A DNA stretch of 64,000 nucleotides from Buxus sempervirens. Taxonomy: Eukaryota; Streptophyta; Magnoliopsida; Buxales; Buxaceae. The stretch's first letter is position 1, and the number at the start of each line of letters is the position of its first letter. Under the pieces are notes generated by a model. That model did no database searches. It saw only the letters and a list, made by a program, of their open reading frames with translations, and was not told the DNA's origin. This document shows, piece by piece, positions 22,201-29,250 of this stretch. The DNA lies in the NCBI GenBank assembly GCA_947561395.2, contig OX387182.1:48601949-48665948 (forward strand), given 5' to 3'. The position numbers and the translations under genes are program-made.

Positions 22201-25188
22201 TTGTTTGCCAAAAGTGAGTATAAATATCATCTTGATGGTTTGAGGCTTAGATTTCTCTTTCAAGATCAGCAACAGCTTAAGTTATTATATATATCCATTT
22301 CAGGCCCATACTGTGCTAGAAATGAACTACACTGAGCAGCAACTCACATCAGCTGTAGTGTCTGAAGGATTGAGACCAGTTGTTGCTGGTCCTGATTCTG
22401 GTGCACCGGTGAGTTTACTGTCATTGATACAGAGTTGCTGGGTTGATGATCCTCAAAAAAGGCCTTCCTTTGATGACATAGTTGCAGAACTTGATCAGAC
22501 AATGAGAAATATAAACAAAGTAGGAGAGGATAATATCCATGGAGAACCCACTCTCTCTCTTGGCAATCAACTTCAAAGTAATATCAACAACATGCAAACT
22601 TATCAAGAGACCATAAACTGGTTCACTCAAGGGGAACAGTTGTCTAAGAGTGCTTCTGAAGTAAATTCAAGAATGAGAATATGGCCTGATTCTGCAAACA
22701 ATACGTCGGCATACCATCCAGTACTGTCTTGGGGTTCTTTTTCAACTTGTGGGAGAAGGGAGAAAATGGAAGATGCACACTTTTTGATGCCATATATGTG
22801 CAATGAAAATAACATTCATGTGTTTGGGATTTTTGATGGTCATCGAGGTGCAGCAAGTGACTACTTACTTCAACTATAAATGTTTTAGACAAACATAAGA
22901 ATGGGGTATATGTGAGTGGTGCTTATTTGCAGGTGCAGCAGCTGCTGAGTTTTCAGCTCGAGCCCTACCTGGATTTTTGCAAACTTTATCTGCCACAAGA
23001 AGGTTCCACCTGATCTTAGTTATTTCTGTTTGTTATCTTGTGCATGCTTCTTACTTTATATTCTGGTGCAGCCCTTCTGATGCATTATTGGAAGCATTCA
23101 CAATGACAGATGTAGCATTTAGGAATGAGTTAGCATGCCAACGCAATTCAAAGAGAATTCAGAAAGATTGTCATCCTGGCTGCACCGCAGTTGTCATATT
23201 AATTGTCAGAAATAAGCTTTTTGTTGCTAATGCTGGAGATTGCAGAACAATTCTATGCCGGGCTGGTTATCCCTTTGCTCTTACGAAGGTCTGGAATAAT
23301 ATTTTTTTTTCAGCTATTTGCTTTTTTAAACAATCTACTAGAACCTCAACAATTTCTTAAATCTTGTCATGTATTTTGTGTATGTATGACCCAAATGAAT
23401 CTTCAAGTAGGATCATGTTGCAAGTTGTCTTGCGGAGAGAGAACGTGTGATCAGTGAAGGGGGACAGGTAAAGTGGCAACTGGACACATGGAGAGTTGGT
23501 CCTGCTGCTCTCCAGGTTTGCATCCATACCCTTGAAGATTTCATGGTGCAATGTCATAGAAATATCTTGATGGGACCAAATTTAGTGGTTTGTGTTAAAA
23601 TGGAAATTGGTTTTAGAGTTCATTCTCTAGAAACTTTCAGATATTTTTGGCATCTATAATTTTAAAATTTTGCAACCTAGACTTTGTGTCAATAATAAAT
23701 CTCACTAAATGACCTTTTCGATTGATATCTGCTGTAAAAATTGTGCACTAAAGTTTTGGAAATGTGTTCTACTAAAATCAGTACAAATCTTTAAGTAGAA
23801 TCAGGATTTTGGATTCAATAATTCCACGGTTCATTCAAATTGCAAGTAGAACCAAAGGGAATCTTGTTTATGTAAATAATAGTTAGCTATTACCTCGGCA
23901 TCATTGACTCTCACATTGATATTATCTTATTGTTATGCCCAATGTTGGAGATATAAAGTTGTGTTGATATATCTCATTAATCATGAAAAATAGAAGATAT
24001 ACCAGCGTATCCAGTTTGCTGGACATGGATCTCAATTGACAAAAATTTTGTTTGTTCATCAAGTTTTGTTTGAACTAACAATTTTCATGGACATATATCA
24101 CAATTCATAACTCTCGTGGCTTTTGAGCATCCACATAATCTGAAAAAATCTAAATAGATGAATATTACAGTGTTCAGAATGCTTTGTTTTGACAGGTTAC
24201 ACGCTCAATTGGTGATGATGATCTGAAGCCTGCTGTAACAGCAGAGCCCGAGATAACTGAGACTATTTTGTCAACGGAGGATGAATTTCTGGTGAGGACT
24301 GTAATTGGTCAATGATTCAAAGGAAATTTATTTTCAATGAAATGAATGTCTTCATTGAATTATAATCAACAAGATTAAAGCTTTCCTTGAACAACCTAGA
24401 ATTTGCCATTTTTACAAGCATTTACATGAAGATGGTATATACCAATTTTGTCATGTAGTTATGATACTTTCTTTGGGAGATCATGCTATTAGCTGATTTA
24501 TTATTTGAATTGCACAATTATAACAGAGGTCAGATATGAGGAAGTTTCATGTCAGGCCCAATCTACCTGTTTGTATCCATACAAAGTGTCATAGTTTTGA
24601 TAAGTTTCCGTTTGGTTTTCCGTCCAGGATTTAAAGTCCCAGCAACCAATCTGAGTTTTAGGGCTCAATCAAGGCCCTTTTCATATGTCGACCAGTATGA
24701 CTGTTTATATATATATATATTGTATCATTAAATTCAATACCTGTCCTGCATGGGACAGTACCTTCTCTTCTTTTCTTCTTCTTCTTGTTCTTCTTTTTTA
24801 ATGTAAGCATATTGGACAGTACATTAAATGTATATAGGATAAAGAAACAGATTTTGTTCCATTTTAGTATATGTAAAACTTATGTTTGATTTACCCATTT
24901 TCAATCAATTGTACGAGCATCGGAAGAGGTAGAATTATTTGTTAATATCAGAAACTTCCCAAATATAAACTTACTACTGTGATTGATTGTTAGATAATGG
25001 CTAGCGATGGCCTTTGGGATGTAGTGAGCAATGAAGATGCTGTGTCCATCATCGGAAACACTGTTAAAGAACCTGGAATGTGTTCCAAGAGGCTGGCAAC
25101 AGAAGCAGCTGAACGTGGGAGCAAAGATAACATCACAGTCATTGTGATCTTTCTTCGTCCAGTCTCTACAGCCGAGCGAGTTTACTGA
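284..25188 (+). CDS. Protein kinase and PP2C-like domain-containing protein (12 exons, 655 aa)
   Basis: Joined exons: 284-395, 566-683, 789-955, 3169-3236, 3395-3618, 6043-6094, 22304-22847, 22933-23002, 23072-23288, 23411-23515, 24196-24291, 24994-25188. They total 1968 nt with no internal stop, and every junction is GT-AG. The kinase domain spans about residues 32-300: Lys56 in [13 protein letters not shown] at 146-153 (Asp148), DFG at 166-168, APE at 207-209, and a CW..DP..RP end near 292-300. The glycine loop is degenerate ([12 protein letters not shown]). The PP2C domain spans about 390-650: MED at 402-404, FDGH at 424-427, SDGLWD at 595-600, GSKDN at 633-637, so the usual metal-binding acids are present. 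A kinase and a Ser/Thr phosphatase are thus fused, probably as a soluble signalling protein. The chosen start gives the family's cysteine-containing N-terminus ([10 protein letters not shown]). Length fits the Arabidopsis homologue At2g40860 (about 658 aa, from memory). Its substrates cannot be inferred here. Confidence 0.95.
566..683 (+). CDS. Exon 2: kinase N-lobe (VAVKK lysine)
   Basis: Acceptor TTGGAAG| before 566; donor TG|GTTAGT at 684. It encodes the end of the glycine-loop region, the catalytic lysine motif VAVKKP (Lys56) and the C-helix stretch FHKEL, whose Glu is the expected salt-bridge partner. Intron 2 is 684-788 (105 bp). Confidence 0.92.
789..955 (+). CDS. Exon 3: kinase N-lobe to hinge
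   Basis: Acceptor ATGAAG| before 789; donor G|GTAGGC at 956. It encodes [12 protein letters not shown], the hinge region and [11 protein letters not shown]. The split codon with exon 4 gives alanine. Intron 3 (956-3168) follows. Confidence 0.92.
956..3168 (+). other. Intron 3 (2213 bp), no recognised element
   Basis: A T-rich plant intron ending TTTCTTTACAG. Short ORFs near 2105 and 2546 have no recognisable family and lie in AT-rich sequence. I see no terminal repeats or target duplications in it. Confidence 0.7.
3169..3236 (+). CDS. Exon 4: kinase catalytic loop
   Basis: 68-nt exon encoding [22 protein letters not shown] with Asp148 and Asn153. Acceptor CTTTACAG|CA, donor CTT|GTAATT at 3237. 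Intron 4 is 3237-3394. The exon ends between codons (phase 0). Confidence 0.95.
3395..3618 (+). CDS. Exon 5: kinase activation segment (DFG to APE)
   Basis: Acceptor TTCTGCAG|CTTG; donor AA|GTAAGC at 3619. It encodes ADFGLAEY, an activation loop with the [11 protein letters not shown] segment, and LIYMAPEIL, ending in subdomain IX (SDVYSFGI). Confidence 0.95.
3619..6042 (+). other. Intron 5 (2424 bp)
   Basis: It holds a LINE fragment on the opposite strand at about 4740-5220. The rest is AT-rich with a local repetition of the phrase TTTCTAAATGAAA at 3750-3850 and nothing else I can name. It ends CAATTGCAG. Confidence 0.75.
4740..5220 (-). mobile_element. L1-type LINE fragment (zf-RVT region) in intron 5
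   Basis: On the - strand, three shifting frames give [12 protein letters not shown], then [17 protein letters not shown], then [14 protein letters not shown]. This is the cysteine/histidine-rich zf-RVT segment found downstream of reverse transcriptase in plant L1 LINEs. Stops and frameshifts show it is dead. It lies antisense to the host gene. Confidence 0.65.
6043..6094 (+). CDS. Exon 6: kinase C-lobe micro-exon
   Basis: 52-nt exon encoding [17 protein letters not shown]. Acceptor ATTGCAG|TGAAC; donor CAG|GTTAGC at 6095. It is stranded between a 2.4 kb and a 16.2 kb intron, so it is the exon most exposed to skipping. Skipping would remove 17 codons plus one base and shift the frame. Confidence 0.92.
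6667..6948. mobile_element. Tourist/Harbinger-like MITE, 282 bp
   Basis: The left end GGCTCCGTTTAGTATTGC and the reverse complement of the right end, GCCTCGATTTGGATTTGC, form an imperfect terminal inverted repeat. A TAA trinucleotide flanks both sides (6664-6666 and 6949-6951), as for PIF/Harbinger insertions. The interior is T/A-rich with no ORF. Confidence 0.55.
6952..7964. other. Intron 6 stretch with a 17-G run, no gene
   Basis: Purine-rich sequence from about 6955 to 7130 leads into a run of 17 G at 7139-7155. The ORFs across this stretch are low complexity. No terminal repeats were found. Confidence 0.5.
7965..8333 (+). pseudogene. Old Copia element, reverse transcriptase N-terminal half
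   Basis: Broken frames read [19 protein letters not shown], then [15 protein letters not shown], then [13 protein letters not shown]. These are the conserved start of Copia reverse transcriptase (KGYTQ.YG.DY, QLDVKNAFLHG, YM.QP.GF). The frame is interrupted by stops. Its continuation is found 9.8 kb away at 18124, so a later insertion split the domain. Confidence 0.75.
9187..9783. mobile_element. hAT-type MITE, 597 bp, perfect 8-bp target duplication
   Basis: The terminal inverted repeat TAGGGCTGTAAACGGGTCG pairs with TAGGGTTGTCAATGGGTCG on the other strand. CCAATGAG flanks both sides (9179-9186 and 9784-9791). Subterminal sequence is rich in TCCGAAT/ATTCGGA. It has no ORF and sits inside the chromovirus LTR. 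Confidence 0.88.
10179..10264. repeat. (AT)n microsatellite
   Basis: About 85 bp of near-perfect AT dinucleotides inside the chromovirus LTR. It falls in the part of the LTR that has no counterpart in the inverted copy. Confidence 0.95.
11602..11743 (-). pseudogene. Chromovirus pol C-terminal tail, inverted copy
   Basis: Read on the - strand, this is a diverged duplicate of 12400-12538: a Q.DE..EN.E.RFRELYHHLF-like chromodomain end, then GGTGGGTAGA and the LTR start. It shows that the inverted repeat includes internal pol sequence and not only LTR. Confidence 0.65.
11790..12538 (+). pseudogene. Chromovirus integrase C-terminus plus chromodomain
   Basis: Frames give [38 protein letters not shown], then [30 protein letters not shown], and a chromodomain-like [20 protein letters not shown] ending [11 protein letters not shown]. 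This is the 3' end of pol in Tekay/Del-type Ty3-Gypsy chromoviruses. Stops at 12025, 12136, 12219 and others make it a pseudogene. The LTR follows directly at 12539. Confidence 0.8.
13145..13389 (-). repeat. Copia 3' LTR (245 bp)
   Basis: Matches 17500-17744. It ends beside the purine tract on its inner side. The matching segment does not have TG..CA ends: on the element strand it starts ATATAAAAGATGTTG and ends CTGTTTCT. Confidence 0.85.
13405..14166 (-). pseudogene. Copia RNase H and 3' end of pol
   Basis: Includes [40 protein letters not shown] and, in another frame, [10 protein letters not shown] with its catalytic Glu, then [20 protein letters not shown] and [12 protein letters not shown]. 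Stops and at least one frameshift occur. It ends a few bases from the purine tract. Confidence 0.82.
14167..15167 (-). pseudogene. Copia reverse transcriptase
   Basis: Two frames together give [19 protein letters not shown], then [45 protein letters not shown], and [10 protein letters not shown] with the catalytic double Asp. The frame changes near 14690. This is a nearly complete RT domain with a clear YxDD box. Confidence 0.88.
15008..15451 (-). pseudogene. Copia integrase C-terminal and linker segment
   Basis: Reads [20 protein letters not shown] and [20 protein letters not shown], the conserved GYS...YLC and SRHV.FDE region between integrase and RT. A frameshift leads into the next segment at 14670-15167 ([34 protein letters not shown]). 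Confidence 0.8.
15656..16393 (-). pseudogene. Copia integrase segment
   Basis: Contains the GAG pre-integrase motif ([16 protein letters not shown]), the CVSC half of the zinc-binding motif, and the DDE core: [20 protein letters not shown] and [13 protein letters not shown]. It is separated from the protease part by a frameshift near 16400 and ends in a stop after ERRH, with integrase continuing beyond it. Confidence 0.85.
16558..17433 (-). CDS. Copia gag (291 aa)
   Basis: ATG at 17433 on the - strand, just inside the 5' LTR and primer-binding site. It has a DUF4219/UBN2-type gag core ([13 protein letters not shown] near residues 42-54, [19 protein letters not shown]) and a zinc knuckle [14 protein letters not shown] near the C-terminus. 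It is the only complete ORF of this element. One in-frame TGA after QCPKY separates it from the protease segment ([11 protein letters not shown]), which continues in the same frame. Confidence 0.85.
   Translation of the reverse strand: MSTVSSSGPSPVQDSNTNKSGDLPRVAINTSTQLPYKLNGSNYPSWRAQFMTLLICYDLLGYIDGTLSCPSKTASSSSKVVASAMSFAYRHWYCQDKLLLATILAPVAENVVPLIEAAQTSKEAWNRLARLYANPSRTQVMQLKEEITLSQHGSSSVSMYLHAIKITANELALIDSPRSNDNLTLHIINGLGPEFRDIVAPIRAPETSLTFEELHDLLIGHEAYLKRLETLSSTVIATDNSSQRKSSNNYKHNNRKGSYRRNGNHKNDSKSTAFCQLCDQSGHNAKQCPKY
17500..17744 (-). repeat. Copia 5' LTR (245 bp)
   Basis: Counterpart of 13145-13389, adjacent to the primer-binding site. On the element strand transcription would run leftward, antisense to the host gene. 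Confidence 0.85.
18124..19610 (+). pseudogene. Old Copia element, RT C-terminal half and RNase H
   Basis: Continues the domain begun at 7965: [18 protein letters not shown] (YVDD box altered to YADH), [21 protein letters not shown], then RNase H fragments around 19100-19330 and a DQLGDVFTR-like tail near 19530. Many stops. It is interrupted by a 439-bp insertion at 18591-19029. Confidence 0.75.
18591..19029. repeat. Candidate small solo LTR inside the old Copia
   Basis: Begins TGTAATGTTGGTGTC and ends TTTTTCTGTAACA, so it has TG..CA ends, and it breaks the Copia RNase H frame between FVVGVVN and NSLRVPS. Flanks ATTAA and ATAAA are only an imperfect 5-bp duplication. Confidence 0.5.
20066..21310 (+). 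mobile_element. RTE-type LINE remnant
   Basis: Broken frames read [50 protein letters not shown], then [20 protein letters not shown] and a [23 protein letters not shown] segment. These are the RT and downstream regions of plant RTE-clade LINEs. The tail CAGCTAGTTGGGATAAGG followed by (ATTG)n is the typical RTE 3' end. Confidence 0.75.
21340..21975 (+). mobile_element. Second RTE-type LINE 3' fragment
   Basis: Repeats the same 3' region in more decayed form ([27 protein letters not shown]...), and ends with another CAGCTAGTTGGGATAGGG. It is either a second 5'-truncated insertion or a duplication of the first. A run of A/G at 21840-21862 interrupts it. Confidence 0.6.
22304..22847 (+). CDS. 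Exon 7: kinase end, linker and PP2C start
   Basis: Largest exon (544 nt). It encodes the last kinase helices ([19 protein letters not shown]), a polar linker of about 90 residues (roughly 310-395) without recognisable motifs, and PP2C motifs [12 protein letters not shown] and FGIFDGHR. The domain fusion therefore lies inside one exon. Donor CGAG|GTGCAG at 22848. Confidence 0.94.
22933..23002 (+). CDS. Exon 8: PP2C
   Basis: 70 nt, encoding [20 protein letters not shown]. Acceptor TTTGCAG|GTGCAG; donor AG|GTTCCA. Intron 7 is only 85 bp. Retaining it would extend the frame briefly (ASDYLLQL) and then stop, removing the rest of the phosphatase. Confidence 0.9.
23072..23288 (+). CDS. Exon 9: PP2C core
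   Basis: Acceptor GGTGCAG|CCC; donor AAG|GTCTGG. Encodes [38 protein letters not shown] and [11 protein letters not shown], the PP2C GDSR motif with Cys for Ser. Intron 8 is 69 bp. Confidence 0.93.
23411..23515 (+). CDS. Exon 10: PP2C
   Basis: 35 codons in phase: [18 protein letters not shown], then [16 protein letters not shown]. Acceptor TTCAAGTAG|GATC; donor CAG|GTTTGC. Intron 9 is 122 bp. Intron 10 (23516-24195) holds no recognised element. Confidence 0.92.
24196..24291 (+). CDS. Exon 11: PP2C
   Basis: 32 codons: [20 protein letters not shown] to DEFL. The TRSIGD and PAVTAEPE motifs match the PP2C family. Acceptor TTTGACAG|GTT; donor CTG|GTGAGG. Intron 11 (24292-24993) is AT-rich, with a CTT-rich run near 24770 and nothing else recognised. 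Confidence 0.94.
24994..25188 (+). CDS. Exon 12: PP2C C-terminus and stop
   Basis: Acceptor TTGTTAG|ATA. Encodes [36 protein letters not shown] and the C-terminal PVSTAERVY with TGA at 25186-25188. The Asp residues of SDG and KDN complete the metal site. Confidence 0.95.
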   Translation: MMASDGLWDVVSNEDAVSIIGNTVKEPGMCSKRLATEAAERGSKDNITVIVIFLRPVSTAERVY

Positions 25189-26107
25189 TATTGGTTAGAA
25201 GTATATCAAATAAATAAGTGGTATTGTTTTTATAATTAAGTTTATTTATGATCCCCCAGTTTAACTACCCTTGTGTAGATGAAGGGAATTTCCCAAGGAT
25301 ATTCCAGCTAAAAAGGTGAGGGATTTCTGCCATTTATCTGATGGAAAGTAACTCCTGTCAAGTGCAGCACTGATTACCCAGATTGAATGTGTTTCTTGAT
25401 TGTTTCTCATGTGAAAGGAACATCAATTTGGCAATTGTAGGACTTCTAGGTCTTGGGTTATTGATTGATTGTTATTCTGGGCTGTAGTTTTTGGTGAATT
25501 ATCATTAGTACTATTGATAAATTTTTGTAGCTTGTTGTGGACCCAACTGGGATGGAAGTTGAACATGATAAAAAATTTAGATGTGTGATCCAAATCTGCC
25601 ACCATGAATGCTGTTTTGTGTAGAGGATTAGCTGGAGAAATATAATGATCATTGTTTGTCCATACATGATGGAAGACACAAATTACTTGCATGAAAGCCA
25701 CTTAATGTACTCCATTTTGTGATTTCTTTCATTCTTGGTTTCATCTAGTTCTTTCCAATAAGTTATTATCACATCCCTCTATCCCATCACGTTCATCAGT
25801 CTAGCTTATTGAGTGTTGGGGCAAAAACATAACAGTCATCAGTCTAGCTTATTGAGGATTCCCATTTCCCAACTAGGAAAATTACAACCATGAAAATAGT
25901 AGCCATGTGCAACATCACGTCTGCAAATGGAGTGGATGTCAAATCTATTCGTTGTTTGCTTTAGATTTATAAGCAAAGTGCATATTTATATGCACTTTGG
26001 GACTACCCTAGGGCCTTTGGCCTGGTAATTACCCAGTTTGTGTGGGACGGGGGGACTGCACAAGCCCTTGGGGATTAGTCGTGGTGCACGCAAGCTGGCC
26101 TGGATAC
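25189..26107 (+). other. 3' UTR and downstream flank
   Basis: An AATAAATAA-containing stretch at 25207-25215 could serve as a poly(A) near-upstream signal. After that comes unannotated sequence. The short - strand ORFs at 25423-25701 match no family I know. Confidence 0.5.
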
Positions 26108-26511
26108 CAATGGCGGAACAACGTTATAGCTAGGGGGGGCAATTGTCCCCCCTGAACTTTTATTTTTTAATTAAAAATATATTTTTTTCTATATGTTTTA
26201 ATTGAAATTTATGTTTTGTTCCTCCTGAAATTTCTAGTTTGCCCCTCTTAACTCACTGAAATTTCTATATTTTATAAGAAGTGTTAATTGAAAATTTTTT
26301 TTGCCCCCTCAAATTTGGAGTCCCCCTGAACTTTTATTTTTTAATTAAAAATATATTTTTTTCTATATGTTTTAATTGAAATTTATGTTTTGTTCATCCT
26401 GAAATTTCTGGTTTGCCCCACCTAACTCACCGAAATTTCTATATTTCATAAGAAGTGTTAATTGAAAATTTTTTTTGCCCCCTCAAATTTGGAGTCCTGG
26501 TTCCGCCACTG
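26108..26511. mobile_element. hAT MITE with internal duplication, 404 bp
   Basis: Terminal inverted repeats CAATGGCGGAAC / GGTTCCGCCACTG are flanked by CTGGATAC (26100-26107) and CTAGATAC (26512-26519), an 8-bp target duplication with one mismatch. The interior contains two copies of a 174-bp unit (second begins near 26322). Closely related to the element at 27115. Confidence 0.85.
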
Positions 26512-26593
26512 CTAGATACCCCAAGTTTCCAAAAAAAAAAAAAAAGTGCATATATATATATATATATGTCACAACATTAAGATATAATATCTA

Positions 26594-26759
26594 CTTGGGG
26601 AAGTGCACGTGCTATGCACAGCAAAAAGAAAAAGATTAGATAACTGATGTGCGAGTAGTTATGTGGGAGTGTAAAGTAAATGGAATTAAAGGTGAGGGGT
26701 AATTTGGGGTTAAAATGTCAGCAAGAATTTTCCGTGTTGCCTTTATATAATAGTATAGA
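26594..26759 (-). mobile_element. Candidate mini-Helitron, 166 bp
   Basis: On the - strand it starts TCTATACTATTATATAAAGG after an A. It ends with a short GTGCA/TGCAC hairpin, then TTCCCCAAG before a T, a decayed CTAG end. The start resembles Helitron 5' ends seen at 39785 and 45500. The 3' match is weak. Confidence 0.4.
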
Positions 26760-27114
26760 TATAGATATACAAAAGTAATTACAATCAACCTTTATCCATT
26801 TTCATAAAAATATGACTCTGTAGTTATAATTTCACCCTTTCAACTCTGGTATAACAAAATTTTCTAAATTTTTAACTAACATAACGATCTTCCCATATTG
26901 CAGTGAAATACATGAGCTGTATATACTCCAATTCCTCGCATCCTACTGGTTTTGCATGTAGAAAGGACGAACATTCAATACTAACATCTATACCAAGTGA
27001 ATGTGTTATTTACATGTTAGAAGATTACGTGTTAACACAAACATTTAGGTAAACGTAGAAAGGACGAACATTAAGCTTCCAAAAATTGGGGGAAAAACAT
27101 TCGTCATATGTCCA

Positions 27115-27323
27115 CAGTGGCGGAACCACGTTATATCTAGGGGGAGGGGAAACATTAAGCTCATGTATATTTTTTTTATATGTTTTAATTGAAATTTATG
27201 TTTTGCCCCCTTTGGAATTTCTGGTTTGCCCCTCCTAACTCATTGAAATTTATATATTTCATGAGAAGCGTTAATTGAAAATTTTTTTTGCCCCCTCAGA
27301 TTTGGAGTCCTGTTCCGCCACTG
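27115..27323. mobile_element. hAT MITE, 209 bp, perfect 8-bp target duplication
   Basis: Ends CAGTGGCGGAACC and GTTCCGCCACTG. TATGTCCA flanks both sides (27107-27114 and 27324-27331). Same family as 26108-26511 but with a single copy of the internal unit. The CAGTGGCGGA end is typical of Tip100-like hAT elements. Confidence 0.9.
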
Positions 27324-27331
27324 TATGTCCA

Positions 27332-27807
27332 TAATTGGAAACGTATTGAAGGATAGTTACAAATAAGTTAAATCGACAAAGGAGTGTAACCAACTGATTT
27401 GGTGATAACAGCAGCAAAGGAGTTATAAACATACAAATTGTATGTTTAACTTGTAGTGATCAACCGAGAATCTGTAAATATATTTTTTTTTATGTTTGTG
27501 GGACCCAGTTGAAAATAATTTAGTGCCAAATTCTGGGTTGTTCAATACATCACAAATCCATCCAGTGGACCACAAGTATAGCGCACGCATTAGTAATATC
27601 AACAAAGAATGTTAAGACTAAGAAAAGGTCTGGAATAGAGAAGAGAACAAAATGTACAAGAAGCTGGACTGGCACGGTCGAAGTAGCCAATATATAGTTT
27701 ATTTTTCAGGACGTTGTGTAGATGTCAGGTGGCTTCTACCTGATTAACATTCCATCCTCGAGTTAACGTTGGGGTACTTGAAGTACCAGTGGATGTTAGA
27801 AATTTTT
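27332..27807. other. Unannotated spacer
   Basis: AT-rich sequence with no ORF or repeat I can name. It ends at the poly(T) that marks the 3' end of the adjacent LINE. Confidence 0.5.
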
Positions 27808-27939
27808 TTTTTTTTTTGGTGACCAAACCATAATTTTTATTTAATAGAAACAGCCCCAATTACCTTAATGTACACATCTAGCAAAGGTTCTTCCAAGTAG
27901 GTCATCCCTTACACATTGTTTGATTTCAATCGGAAAATT

Positions 27940-28462
27940 TTATGGAAAATTTGAAGACCAGAAGCAAGAGAAGTGGTCCACAGCAAAATTGGCAAGTCTG
28001 TCGGCAACGAAATTTGCTGCTCCGTAAGCATATACAATCTTCACATTAACTAATAAACCACAGAGATGCTTAGCTTCCTTGATCAAGTGAGCTATCTTCC
28101 AAGGAGCTGAGTTTCCCGAACTCATTCAATTCACCTGTACTTTGGAATCACTCTATGATGACATTGGAGCTGTTCAGAGCGAGTGCAAGCTTTGATGCCT
28201 TCCACCAGTGCCCGCCTTCCGCAAAGATCGCATTTTCTATCCCAATATTGAGCGCAACAGCACCTAGTAACCTTGCATCAGAGTCTCGAATAGCAGCACC
28301 TATCCCTGCAACTCCCGGGCATCCCCTAGCGACTCCATCAATATTTAATTTTCTCCAATTTCCTCTCGGTCTTTCCCATCCAATAAGGATTTCTTCTCTG
28401 GTGTGCTGCTTGTAGTCCTTCTCCTTCCTTATGATTGTTTCAGAATCAACTTGCATAGACAC
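27940..28462 (-). pseudogene. LINE RNase H domain
   Basis: Reads WRKLNIDGVARGCPGVAGIG, with the first catalytic Asp, then AEGGHWWKASKLALAL and, after a frameshift, VYAYGAANFVADRLANFAVD. This is the plant L1 RNase H (reverse-transcriptase-like RVT_3) fold with its Asp-Gly start and a late Asp. Confidence 0.82.
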
Positions 28463-28499
28463 AAATTTAGAAATACATGAGTTTAAATCAGGTTTACAG

Positions 28500-28900
28500 T
28501 TCTCAAAAATGGCTTTGTTTCTAACATTCTAGATTATCCAACAGATGTTGGTCCAGGCTGCCAACATCTTTTCCTTGCTCTTTTGGTCTTCTCCTCCCAT
28601 TGACCATAAGTGATCAAACACCCATTCTTTGCAAGATGCTACTTGGCTGTCCAAGAGGGATAGCCGGCCCCCAATACAACCAAACCGCGAGGCCCTGGTG
28701 AAGTCACACCTGAGAAAAAGATGGGGGTTAGTTTCTTGGTATTGATTGCAGAGAATACACATTTCTATTGGGGCACCAATCCTGCTGTGGAGCAGGTCGT
28801 TTGTTATATTAGCTCTTTGGAGGATTTTCCATAGAAGAATCTAAGTTTCTGAGGGCATGGAATTTTCCATAGACCCAGCCATCTTTTCTTCTCAGTTATG
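28500..28900 (-). pseudogene. LINE zf-RVT region
   Basis: MCILCNQYQETNPHLFLRCDF contains the CxxC...H...C pattern of the zf-RVT domain. An in-frame AWTNICWII end follows. Boundaries are approximate. Confidence 0.7.
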
Positions 28901-29250
28901 TTTTCCTCTACAAAGTTAAAAGTCTATAAGCGGAAGAGACAAGTGTACATATCTGATGATGTTCCACTCTAGATCATCTTATCTTTAGCTGCATACCTGC
29001 TTATTGGGATTTCAAAAATCTGATCAGCCACTTGGCATGTCCAAATACTCTTTACAACCCCAGCATTCCACTCTTTTTCATTCTGGTCGATCAGGTCAGC
29101 AACCTGGAGTACATTTCTTCATGCCCATTGCTGTCTCCCATAAGTTCCAGTTGAGATTTCCAGGCTTTATCGTTTTCATTACCAGTTGCAAGACACCATC
29201 TCCTACCAATCTCGATCACCTTCCCTTGCACTGCAAATCTGCTTCCAAAC

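Larger units (their letters stand above)
6095..22303 (+). other. Intron 6 (16,209 bp), nest of transposable elements
   Basis: It begins CAG|GTTAGC and ends TCCATTTCAG|GCC. Flanking exons continue the same kinase open frame, and the family motif resumes directly ([14 protein letters not shown]), so no exon is lost. The named insertions have their own entries. Stretches with nothing recognisable are 6095-6663, 6952-7964, 19611-20065 and 21976-22303. Confidence 0.9.

Noticed and set aside
22848-22879. Continuing exon 7 past 22847 to the stop at 22879
   Set aside because: The frame would end seven codons after DGHRG with ASDYLLQL and lose the phosphatase core. Splicing to 22933 restores the family sequence GAAAAEFSA.
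22421-22892. - strand ORFs opposite exon 7
   Set aside because: The + strand is a confirmed coding exon with kinase and PP2C motifs. The antisense frames are coincidental.
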